Shown here piece after piece: positions 29,929-41,900 of a DNA stretch of 64,000 nucleotides. The notes below the pieces were generated by a model that saw only the letters and a list, made by a program, of their open reading frames with translations, ran no database searches and was not told the origin of the DNA. Source of the stretch: Cinclus cinclus (taxonomy: Eukaryota > Chordata > Aves > Passeriformes > Cinclidae). The stretch is from NCBI RefSeq assembly GCF_963662255.1, contig NC_085080.1:751503-815502 (forward strand). Reading direction: 5' to 3'. Within the stretch, counting starts at the first letter, position 1; every line of letters begins with the position of its first letter. The position numbers and the translations under genes were made by a program.

Positions 29929-32900
29929 CTGGGGAGAGAGGGAAACCGGTATAAACCAGTATAGACCAGTATAAACCAGTATAGACCGGTATAAACCAGT
30001 ATAGACGAGTATAAACCAGTATAGACCGGTATAAACCAGTATAGACGAGTATAAACCAGTATAGACCGGTATAAACCAGTATAGACCAGTATAAACCAGT
30101 ATAGACCGGTATAAACCAGTATAGACGAGTATAAACCAGTATAGACCGTTATAAACCAGTATAGACCAGTATAAACCAGTATAGACCGGTATAAACCAGT
30201 ATAGACCGGTATAAAGCAGTATAGACCGGTATAAAGCAGTATAGACCGGTATAAATCGGTATAGACCAGTATAGACCAGTATAAACCAGTATAGACCAGT
30301 ATAAACCAGTATAGATCGGTATAAACCAGTATAGACCAGTATAAACCAGTATAGACTGGTATAAACCAGTATAGATTGATATAAACCACTATAGACCAGT
30401 ATAAACCAGTATAGACCAGTATAAACCAGTATAGACCAATATAGACAGGTATAGACAGCTATAGACTGGTATAGACCAGTATAGATCGGTATCAACCAGT
30501 ATAGACCGGTATAGACCAGTATAGACCGTTATAAACCGGTATAAACCAGTATAGACAGGTATAGACCAATATAGACTGGTATAAACCTGTATAAACCAGT
30601 ATAGACCGATATAGACCGGTATGAACCAGTATAAACCGGTATAGACCAGTATAGACCGGTATAAACCAGTATAGACAGGTATAGACCGGTATAAACCGGT
30701 ATGGACCAGTATAAACCAGTATGGCACAGTATAGACCAGTATAAACAGGTATGGATCGATATAAACCAGTAAGGACCAGTATAAACCAGTATGGACCAGT
30801 ATAGACCAGTATAAGCCGGTATGGACCAGTATAAACCCATATGGACTGGTATAAACCAGTATGGACCGGTATAAACAAGTAGGGACCGATATGGACCAGT
30901 ATAAACCAGTATGGACCAGTATGGACTGGTATAAACCAGTATAGACCAGTATAAATGGACATAAACCAGTATAAACTAGTCTAGACCAGTTGGGCCCAGT
31001 GTGGACCACTCCCAGGGCATCCCAGTATGGCCCCAGTCCAAACCAGTTTGAGCTTCCCAGTCCCATCCCCGTTCCCTCCCAATTCCCTTCCAGTTCCCTC
31101 CCAGTCCCATCCCAGTCCCTCCCAGTTCCCTCCCAGTCCCATCCCAGTCCCTCCCAGTCCCTCCCAGTTCCCTCCCAGTTCCCCCCCAGTCCATCCCAGT
31201 TCCCTCCCAGTCCCATCCCAGTCCCTCCCAGTCCCTCCCAGTTCCCTCCCAGTTCCCCCCCAGTCCATCCCAGTCCCTCCCAGTCCCTCCCAATTCCCTT
31301 CCAGTTCCCTCCCAGTCCCATCCCAGTCCCTCCCAGTTCCCTCCCAGTCCCATCCCAGTCCCTCCCAGTCCCTCCCAGTTCCCTCCCAGTTCCCCCCCAG
31401 TCCATCCCAGTCCCTCCCAGTCCCTCCCAGTTCCCCCCCAGTTCCCTCCCAGTTCCTCCCCAGTCTCTCCCAGTCCCTCCCAGTCCCCCACAGTTCCCCC
31501 CCATTCCCCCCAGTCGCTCCCAGTTCCCCCAAGTTCCCCCCCAGTCTCATCCCAGTCTCTCCCAGTCCCTCCCAGTCCATCCCAGTCCATCCCAGTTCCC
31601 CCCCAGTCCCATCCCAGTCCCTCCCAGTCCATCCCATTTCCCCCCCCAGTTCCCCCAGTTCCCCCCCAGTCCATCCAGTTCCCCCCCAGTCACCCCCCAG
31701 TCCATCCCAGTCCCTCCCAGCTCCATCCAAGTCCCCCCCAGTTCCCCCCCAGTCCCATCCCAGTTCCCCCAGTCCCATCCCAGTTCCCCCCAGTTCCCCC
31801 AGTCCCCCCCAGTCCCATCCCAGTCCCTCCCAGTCCCCCCCAGTTCCCCCCAGTCCCATCCCAGTTCCCCCCAGTCCCCCCCAGTTCCCCCCAGTCCCAT
31901 CCCAGTTCCCCCCAGTTCCACCCAGTCCCATCCCAGTCCCCCCATTCCCTCCCAGTCCCCCCCAGTTCCCCCCAGTTCCCCCCAGTCCCATCCCAGTTCC
32001 CCCCCAGTCCCTCCCAGTTCCCCCCAGTCCCTCCCAGTTCCTCCCAGTCTCTCCCAGTTGGCCCAGTCCATCCCAGTTCCCCCCAGTCCCTCCCAGTCCC
32101 CCCCAGTCCCCTCCCAGTCCCCCCCAGTCCCATCCCAGTCCCCCCCAGTCCCCTCCCAGTTCCCCCCCAGTCCCATCCCAGTTCCCCCCAGTCCCATCCC
32201 AGTCCCCCCCAGTCCCATCCCAGTCCCTCCCAGTCCCCCCCAGTTCCCCCCAGTCCCATCCCAGTTCCCCCCAGTCCCCCCCAGTTCCCCCCAGTCCCAT
32301 CCCAGTTCCCCCCAGTTCCCCCCAGTCCCATCCCAGTCCCCCCCATTCCCTCCCAGTCCCCCCCAGTTCCCCCCAGTCCCATCCCAGTTCCCCCCAGTCC
32401 CATCCCAGTTCCCCCCAGTCCATCCCAGTCCCCCCCCAGTCCCTCCCAGTCCCCCCCAGTCCCATCCCAGTTCCCCCCAGTCCCTCCCAGTTCCCCCAGT
32501 CCCACCTGGGGCTGGTGTTGGCCGAGGGGTGGAAGGAGGCGAACATCCGGATGGGGGGCTGGGGGAGGGGAAATTTGGGGGGGGAGACCCCCAAAAAAAC
32601 CCAAAATCCCCCAAATTCACCCCAAAATCCCCCCCGCGAATCCCCAAAATCCACAAAATCTTCCCCAAAAATTCCCCCCCAAAATTCCCCCAAAAACCCC
32701 AAAATTCCCAAAATCCCAAAATCCTCAAAGTCCTCCCCCCAAAATCTCTCCCAAATTCCCCAAATCCCTCCCTGAACCCCCAAAATCCTCCCCCAAATCC
32801 CCCCAAAAATCCCCAAAAATCCCCCAAAACCCTCAAGTCCCTCCCCAAAATCCCCAAAATCCTTCCCAAAATTCCACCCCCCCCAAATTGCCCAAATCCC

Positions 32901-35900
32901 TCTCGAAATTCTCTTCAGTCTCCCAAAATCCCCCAAATTCCCCCCAAAATCCCAAAAATACCCCCAAAATGCCCCAAAAATCCCCAAATTCCCCCAAGAT
33001 TCCCCCAAAATTCCCCCAAAATCTCCCCCAAATCCCCCCAAAATCCCTCAAATCCCCCAAAATCCCCCAAATCAGCCCAAAAGTTCCCCCAAATCCCCCC
33101 AAAAATCCAAAAATATCCAAAAATCTCAAAAATCCCCAAAATCCCTCAATTCCCCCCAAATCCCCCCAAATCCCCCAAATCCCCCCCAAATCTCCCCCAA
33201 ATCCTCCCCAAATCCCCCAAATCCCCCCCAATCCCCCCAAATCCCCCCCAAATCCCCCAAATCCCCCAAATCCTCCCCAAATCCTCCCCAAATCCCCCCC
33301 AAATCCCCCCCAAATCCCCCCAAATCCCCCCCAAATCCTCCCCAAATCCTCCCCAAATCCCCCCAAATCCTCCCCAAATCCTCCCCAAATCCCCCCCCAA
33401 TCCCCCCCCAATCCCCCCCAAATCCCCCAAATCCCCCCCAAATCCCCCCAAATCCCCCCCAAATCCTCCCCAAATCCTCCCCAAATCCCCCCAAATCCCC
33501 CCAAATCCTCCCAAATCCCCCCCAAATCCCCCCAAATCCCCCCAAATCCCCCCCAAATCCCCCAAATCCCCCCAAATCCTCCCAAATCCCCCCCAAATCC
33601 TCCCAAATCCCCCCCAAATCCCCCCAAATCCCCCCAAATCCCCCCCAAATCCCCCCCCAATCCCCCCCAAATCCCCCCAAATCCCCCCCAAATCCCCCCA
33701 AATCCCCCAAATCCCCCCAAATCCCCCCCAATCCCCCCCAAATCCCCCCCAAATCCTCCCAAATCCCCCCAAATCCCCAAAAATCCCCCCCAAATCCCCC
33801 AAATCCCCCAAATCCCCCAAATCCTCCCAAATCCCCCCCAAATCCCCCCAAATCCCCCCCAAATCCCCCCAAATCCCCCAAATCCCCCCAAATCCTCCCA
33901 AATCCCCCCCAAATCCTCCCAAATCCCCCCCAAATCCCCCCAAATCCCCCAAATCCCCCCCAAATCCTCCAAATCCCCCCAAATCCCCCAAATCCCCCAA
34001 ATCCCCCCAAATCCTCCCAAATCCCCCCCAAATCCTCCCCAAATCCCCCCCAAATCCCCCCAAATCCCCAAATCCCACCTGGGGGGTCTCCTCTCCTGTT
34101 TCCGCCGGAAGTTGTAGGATCCGCTGGGGGGGCCCTGGGGGGGAGGGGGGACCCCAAATTTGGGGCGATTTGGGGGAATTTGGGGATTATTCCCCCCCCC
34201 CCCCCGAGTTCTGGGACGGGGGGTGGGGGGGGGGGGGATTTTTTGGGGTTTTTTTGGTTTTTTTTTTGTTTTTTTTGTGGGGGGGGTCTCACCTGGGAGC
34301 GCCGGCGAGCCCCGCCCTTCCCCCGCCCTGGGGAGAGGCTGCGACCCCCGAGGGGGCTGGGGGGAGGGGAGACCCCAAAAAATTTGGGGATTCACCCCCC
34401 CCCCTCCCCCCCCTTCACATCGAGGGAGGGGAAACCCCAAAACCGCCGGGAATTGCCCCAAATTCCTTCTTAAACCCCCCAAATTCCACCCGGAGACCCC
34501 AAATGAACCCAAAAAAACCCAAAAAACCCCAAATTAACCCAAAAAAACCCGAATTAACCCAAATGAACCCAAAAAACCCCAAATTAACCCAAATTAACCC
34601 AAATTAACCCAAAAAACCCAAAAAAACCCAAATTAACCCAAATTAACCCAAATTAACCCAAATTAACCCAAATTAACCAAAAAAACCCCAAATTAACCCG
34701 AATTAACCCGAATTAAGCCAAATTAACCCCAAAAACCCCAAATTTACCCAAATTAACCCAAAAAACCCAAAAAACCCCAAATTAACCCAAATTAACCCAA
34801 ATTAACCCAAATGAACCAAAAAAAACCCAAATTAACCCGAATTAACCCAAATTAACCCAAAAAAACCCAAAAAACCCCAAATTAACCCGAATTAACCCAA
34901 ATTAACCCAAATTAACCCGAATTAACCCAAAACCCCCCCCAAAAAAACCAAATTAACCCGAATTAACCCAAATTAACCCAAAAAAACCCCAAAAAACCCA
35001 AATTAACCCAAAAGAACCCAAAAAAACCCAAAAAACCCCAAATTAACCCGAATTAACCCAAATGAACCCAAATGAACCCAAAAAAAACCCCAAAAAACCC
35101 CAAATTAACCCGAATTAACCCAAATTAACCCAAAAAAACCCCGAAAAACCCCAAATTAACCCGAATTAACCCAAATGAACCCAAATAAACCCAAAAAAAC
35201 CCAAAAAAACCCAAAAAACCCCAAAAGAACACAAATGAACCCAAATCCCCCCAAATTAACCCAAATCAACCCAATTTTCCCCCAAATTAACCCAAATTAA
35301 CCCAAATTAACCCAAAAAAACCCAAAAAACCAAATTAACCCAAAAAAACCCAAAAAACCCCCNNNNNNNNNNNNNNNNNNNNNNNNNNNNNNNNNNNNNN
35401 NNNNNNNNNNNNNNNNNNNNNNNNNNNNNNNNNNNNNNNNNNNNNNNNNNNNNNNNNNNNNNNNNNNNNNNNNNNNNNNNNNNNNNNNNNNNNNNNNNNN
35501 NNNNNNNNNNNNNNNNNNNNNNNNNNNNNNNNNNNNNNNNNNNNNNNNNNNNNNNNNNNNNNTAAGGGGTTGATAAGGGATTGATAAGGGGGTGATAAGG
35601 GGTTGATAAGGGGTTGATAAGGGATTGATAAGGGGTTGATAAGGGATTGATAAGGGATTGATAAGGGGGTGATAAGGGGTTGATAAGGGGTTGATAAGGG
35701 ATTGATAAGGGATTGATAAGGGGTTGATAAGGGATTGATAAGGGATTGATAAGGGATTGATAAGGGGTTGATAAGGGATTGATAAGGGGTTGATAAGGGG
35801 TTGATAAGGGATTGATAAGGGGGTGATAAGGGGTTGATAAGGGATTGATAAGGGGTTGATAAGGGATTGATAAGGGATTGATAAGGATTGATAAGGGGTT

Positions 35901-38900
35901 GATAAGGGATTGATAAGGGGTTGATAAGGGGTTGATAAGGGATTGATAAGGGGGTGATAAGGGGTTGATAAGGGATTGATAAGGGATTGATAAGGGGGTG
36001 ATAAGGGATTGATAAGGGGGTGATAAGGGATTGATAAGGGATTGATAAGGGGGTGATAAGGGGTTGATAAGGGATTGATAAGGGATTGATAAGGGGTTGA
36101 TAAGGGTTTGATAAGGGATTGATAAGGGGGTGATAAGGGGTTGATAAGGGATTGATAAGGGGTTGATAAGGGGGTGATAAGGGATTGATAAGGGATTGAT
36201 AAGGGGTTGATAAGGGTTTGATAAGGGATTGATAAGGGGGTGATAAGGGGTTGATAAGGGATTGATAAGGGGTTGATAAGGGGGTGATAAGGGATTGATA
36301 AGGGGTTGATAAGGGATTGATAAGGGGTTGATAAGGGGTTGATAAGGGGTTGATAAGGGATTGATAAGGGGGTGATAAGGGATTGATAAGGGGTGATAAG
36401 GGGTTGATAAGGGGTTGATAAGGGGGTGATAAGGGATTGATAAAATTTGGGGATTTGGGGTCTTGGGGTTTTTCGGGTTTTTGGGTTTTTTGGGGTTGGG
36501 TTTTTTGTGGTTTTTGGGATTTTTGGGTTTTTTTGGTGTTTTTTGGGATTTTTGGGGTTTTTTGGTGTTTTTTGTGGTTTTTGGGGTTTTGGGGTTTTTT
36601 GGGGGTTTTTTGGGGTTTTTTGGGGGGTTTTTTGGGGTTTTTTGGGGTTTTTTTGGGGGTTTTTTGGGGTTTTTTGGGGTTTTTGGGATTTTTGGGTTTT
36701 TTTGGGTGTTTTTTGGGATTTTTGGGGTTTTTTGGTGTTTTTTGTGGTTTTTGGGGTTTTTTTGGGGTTTTTTTGGGGTTTTTGGGCTGTTCAGAGCCCC
36801 GAGCGTTTCTTCATCTCCCGGCCCCACACGACTCTGGGGGATTTGGGCAATTTTGGGGTTTTTGGGGGATTTGGGGTTTTGGGGATTTTTTGGGATTTTT
36901 TTGGGGATTTTTTTGGGGGGGATTTTAGGGGGATTTGCGGGGGATTTTTAGGGGATTTTTGGGGTTTTTGGGGGGATTTTTTTGGGCTTTATTGGGATTT
37001 TTTTGGGGGGGGTTTAGAGGATTTTTGGTTTTTGGGGGTGTTTCTTTTTTGATTTTTTTTGTTGTTTTTGCGGGATTTTTAGAGGATTTTTTGGGGTTTT
37101 TGGGGATTTTTTTGGGGAGGATTCTTAGAGGATTTTTTGGGTTTTTTGGGATATTTTGGGTTTTTTTGGTTTTTTTGGGGGTGGATTTTTTGGGGTTTTT
37201 TTTTGAGTTTTTTGGGTTTTTTGGGGGGGGTTTTCAGGGTTTTTTTTTGCGGGATTTTTAGAGGATTTTTTGGAGTTTTTTGAGATTTTTGGGAGATTTT
37301 TTTAGAGGATTTTTTGGGATTTTTGGGGGGATTTTTTAGAATATTTTTGGAGAATTTTTGAAGTTTGGGGGATTTTTTGGGATTTTTTTTGACTTTTGGG
37401 ATTTTTTTTAAATTACTTTTTTAAAGTCTTTTTGGGTTTTTTGGGGTTTTTTGGGGTTTTTTTTGTTGTTTTTGGGGGATTTTGGCTTTTGGTTTTGGGG
37501 GGTTTGGGGGATTTGGGGTTTTTGGGGGATTTGGGTTTTTTTGGGGATTTTTTGGGGACTTTTTTGGGGATTTTTTTGGGATTTTAGGGGGATTTTGGGG
37601 GGGATTTGTCGAGGATTTTTAGGGATTTTTTTGGGAGATTTTTGGGGTTTTTTTGGGTTTTTTTGGGGATTTTTTTGGGGGGGGATTTTTAGAGGATTTT
37701 TGGGGTTTTTGGGTGGTTTCTTTTTTGATTTTTTTTGGGATTTTTTTTAGGGGGGATTTTAATAGGATATTTTTGGGTTTTGGTGTTTTTTGGGAATTTT
37801 TTTGGAGACTTTTAGAGGATTTTTTGGGATTTTTCGGGTTTTTTGGGGGTTTTTTGGGATTTTTGGGGGGGATTTTAGAGGATTTTTTGGGGGGTTTTTT
37901 GGCGTTTTTTGTGGGAATTTTTATGGGTTTTGGATTTTTTGGGGTTTTTTGGTTTTTTTTTTTGGGTTTTTGTGTTTTGTTTGTTTTTTGGGGATTTTGG
38001 GTTTTGGGGGGTTTTGGGTTTTGGTTTTTTGGGGGGGTTTGGGGGATTTGGGGTTTGTGGGGGGGGGGGGTTTGGGGATTTGTTTTTTTTTGTTCTTGTT
38101 TTGTTTTTTTTTTTAGTTTTTTGGGGATTTGGTTTTTTTGGGGGGATTTTTGGGTTTTTATGCATTTTGTTGTTTTGGGGATTTTTTTTTGTTGTTTTTG
38201 GGATTTTTTGGCGTTTTTTGGGAGGAATTTTTTTGGTTTTTTTGGGTTTGGGTTTTTTGGGGATTTGGGGTTTTTTTTTGGGGGGGATTTTTTAATGTTT
38301 TTTTGGGGGATTTTGGGGTTCTTTTGGGGGATTTTTTGGTTTTTTTTGGGGGGGGATTTGGGGGATTTGGGTTTTTGGGGGGAATATTGGGCATTTTGGG
38401 GTTTATTTTTGGTTTTTGGTTTTAGGTTTTGGGGGGATTTGGGGTTTTTTTGGGAATTTGGGTTTTTGGGGTGTTTTGGGGTTTTTTTTTTTGTTTTTTT
38501 GGGGGGGGGGATTTGGGGGATTTTGTGTTTTTTGGTTTTGGGTTTTTTTTGTGGGGGGGATTTTGTTTTTTTTTTTGTGGGGGGGGATTTTGTTTTTTTG
38601 GGGATTTTGTTTTTTTGGGGGGGACTTTTTTGTGTGTTTTGGGGTTTTTGGTTTTTTTTGTGTGATTTTTGGGGGTCTTTTGGTTCTTTTGGTTTTTGGG
38701 GGATTTTTTTTTATTTTTTTGGGGTTTTGTTTTTTTTCTGGGGTTTTGGGGTCTTTTGGGGTTTTTTTGGGGGGGGGATTTGGGGTTTTTTTTGTTGTTT
38801 TTTGGATTCTTTGTGGGTTTTTTTTCTTTGTTTTTTTTGGGGGGGGGGATTTGGTTTTTTTTTCCGTTTTTTGGGGGGTTTTGGGGGATTTTAGGGATTT

Positions 38901-41900
38901 GGGGATTTTTTTGGGTGGTTTTTTTTTTGGGGGGGGGGGGTTTTGGGGCCCCCCTGACCTGTCCTTGTGGGTGCTGAGAGCCCCCAGGAGCCGCTCGTAG
39001 CGCTCGGACCTCGGGGTGGCTGCGAGCTGCAGGATTGGGGAGAAAAACCCAAATTTAGGGAAAAAAACAAATTTGAGGAGAAAAACCCGGATTTAGGGGA
39101 AAAAACCCCCAAAATTGGGGAGAAAAACCCGAATTTAGGGGAAAAAAAAACCCCAAAATTGGGGAGAAAAACCCAAATTTAGGGGGAAAAAAACCCAAAA
39201 TTGGTGAGAAAAACCCGGATTTAGGGGGAAAAAAAACCCCAAAATTGGTGAGAAAAACCCGGATTTAGGGAAAAAAAACAAATTTGAGGAGAAAAACACG
39301 GATTTAGGGGGAAAAAAACCCAAAATTGGGGAGAAAAACCCGGATTTAGGGGAAAAAAAACCCAAAATTGGGGGAGAAAAACCCAAATTTAGGGGAAAAA
39401 AACAGATTTGAGGAGAAAAACCCGGATTTAGGGGAAAAAAAAACCCCAAAATTGGGGAGAAAAACCCGGATTTAGAGGAAAAAAACCCCAAAATTGGGGA
39501 GAAAAACCCGGATTTAGGGGGAAAACACAAAACGGGGGAGAAAAACCCAAATTTAGGGGAAAGAAACCCAAAATTGGGGAGGGAAAAAGGGATTTAGGGG
39601 AAAAAAAATAAACCCAAAATTGGGGAGAAAAAATCAAATTTAGGGAAAAAAACCCCAAAATTGGGGAGAAAAAAACAAATTTAGGGGAAAAAAAACAAAA
39701 TTTGGAAGAAAAACCCGGATTTAGGGGAAAAAAAACAAAAATGGGGAGAAAATCCCAAATTTAGGGGGGGAAAAAAAAAGAAAAAAACAAAATTGGGGAG
39801 GGAAAAAAAAACGGATTTGGGGAAAAAAAAATGGGGAGAAAAAATGGATTTAGGGAAAAATAATGAACCAAAATTGGGGAGAAAAAACCAAATTTAGGGA
39901 AAAAAACCCCAAAATTGGGGAGAAAAAAACAAATTTAGGGAAAAAATAATGAATCAAAATTGGGGAGAAAAAAACAAATTTAGGGAAAAAATAATGAACC
40001 AAAATTGGGGGAAAAAAACAAATTTAGGGAAAAAAAACCCAAAATTGGGGAGAAAAAAACAAATTTAGGGGAAAAAAACTCAAAATTGGGGAGAAAAAAA
40101 CAAATTTAGGGAAAAAAAAAACCAAAATTGGGGAGAAAAAACCAAATTTAGGGAAAAAAACCCCAAAATGGGTGGAAAAAACCAAATTTAGGGAAAAAAT
40201 AATGAATCAAAATTGGGGGAAAAAACCAAATTTAGGGAAAAAATAATGAACCAAAATTGGGGGAAAAAACCAAATTTAGGGAAAAAATAATGAACCAAAA
40301 TTGGGGAGAAAAAAACAAATTTAGGGAAAAAATAATGAACCAAAATTGGGGAGAAAAAACCAAATTTTGGGAAAGAGAAAATCAAAATTCGGAAGGAAAA
40401 AAAATCAGGTTTCCCCCCCCCCCCAAAAAATATCAGATTTTATCCCCCACAAAAAAAATCAGAATTTTTTTTTTTAAAAAAATCGCTTTTTTCCCCAAAA
40501 AAATCAGATTTTACCCTAAAAAAAATCATTTTTTTTAAAAAAATCGCTTTTTTCCCCCCCAAAAAAATCAATTTTCACCCGCAAAAATCGCTTTTTTCCC
40601 CCCAAAAAATCCGATTTTTTTCCCCCAAAAAACTTGCTTTTTTCCCTCCCAAAAAATTGTAATTTTTTTATTCCCCAAAAATCAGACTTTTCCCCAAATT
40701 CCCCCAAAAATTGTGGGATTTCTCCCTATCAAAATCACTTTTCCCCCCTAAAAAATCCGTTTTTCCCCCCTAAAAAAAATCCGATTTTCCCCTAAAAAAA
40801 TCCCTTTTAAATCCCATTTTTCCCCAAAAAAATCCCTTTTAAATCCCTTTTTTCCCCTAAAAAAATCCCTTTTAAATCCCCTTTTTTCCCCTAAAAAAAT
40901 CCCTTTTAAATCCCTTTTTTCCCCTAAAAAAAATCCCTTTTAAATCCCATTTTTACCCCCCAAAAAAATCCCTTTTAAATCCCTTTTTTCCCCTAAAAAA
41001 ATCCCTTTTAAATCCCCTTTTTTCCCCAAAAAATCCCTTTTAAATCCCATTTTCCCCCTAAAAAAATCCCTTTTAAAACCCATTTTTTTTAATATATAAA
41101 TAACTATATATGGATATATCTAAATATATGTAAATATAAAGAAATATATTTTAATATATGCACATTTATATATAATTATATAAATATATATCAATATATA
41201 TAAATATATATCAATATCTATAAATATATACAAATACGTAAAAATTTAGATTAAAGTCTCTAAAAATATATATATCCATATTCGTAAATCTATAGAAATA
41301 TGTAAAAAGAGATAAAATCGAAATAAAAATCGAAATAAAAAATCGAAATAAAAATCGATATAAAAACCGATATAAAAATCGATATAAAAATCGATATAAA
41401 AATCGATATAAAAATCGATATAAAAATCGAAATAAAAATCGATATAAAAATCGATATAAATAAATATATGTGGATATATATGAATATATAAATATAAATA
41501 AATATGAATGAATATATATGGATATATGTAAATATGTGTAAATATAAATAAATATATTAATATATCCACATTTATATATAAAAATATAAATATAAATATA
41601 TATATATAAAAATATAAAGGTATATAAATATATAAAAATTATATAATTACATATAAATATATACATAAATAAAATTTTATATAAATTTATATAAATATAT
41701 AAAAATATCTATGAATATATAAAAACTTATATAAATTTATATAAATATCTATAAATATATAAAAATATATAACAACTTATATAAATTTATATAAATATCT
41801 ATAAATATCTATGAATATATAAAAACTTATATAAATTTATATAAATATCTATAAATATATAAAAATATCGATAAATACATATCAATATACGGAAAATAAA

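Noticed and set aside
30990..34607. A 1,205-codon open frame on the plus strand, proline/serine-rich
   Set aside because: It runs antisense through two PHF1 exons and two repeat arrays; stop-free only because the arrays lack TA/TG words in that frame.
34490..35362. Interstitial telomere (TAACCC words)
   Set aside because: The period is 10 (AAATTAACCC), not 6, and no CCCTAACCCTAA run is present.
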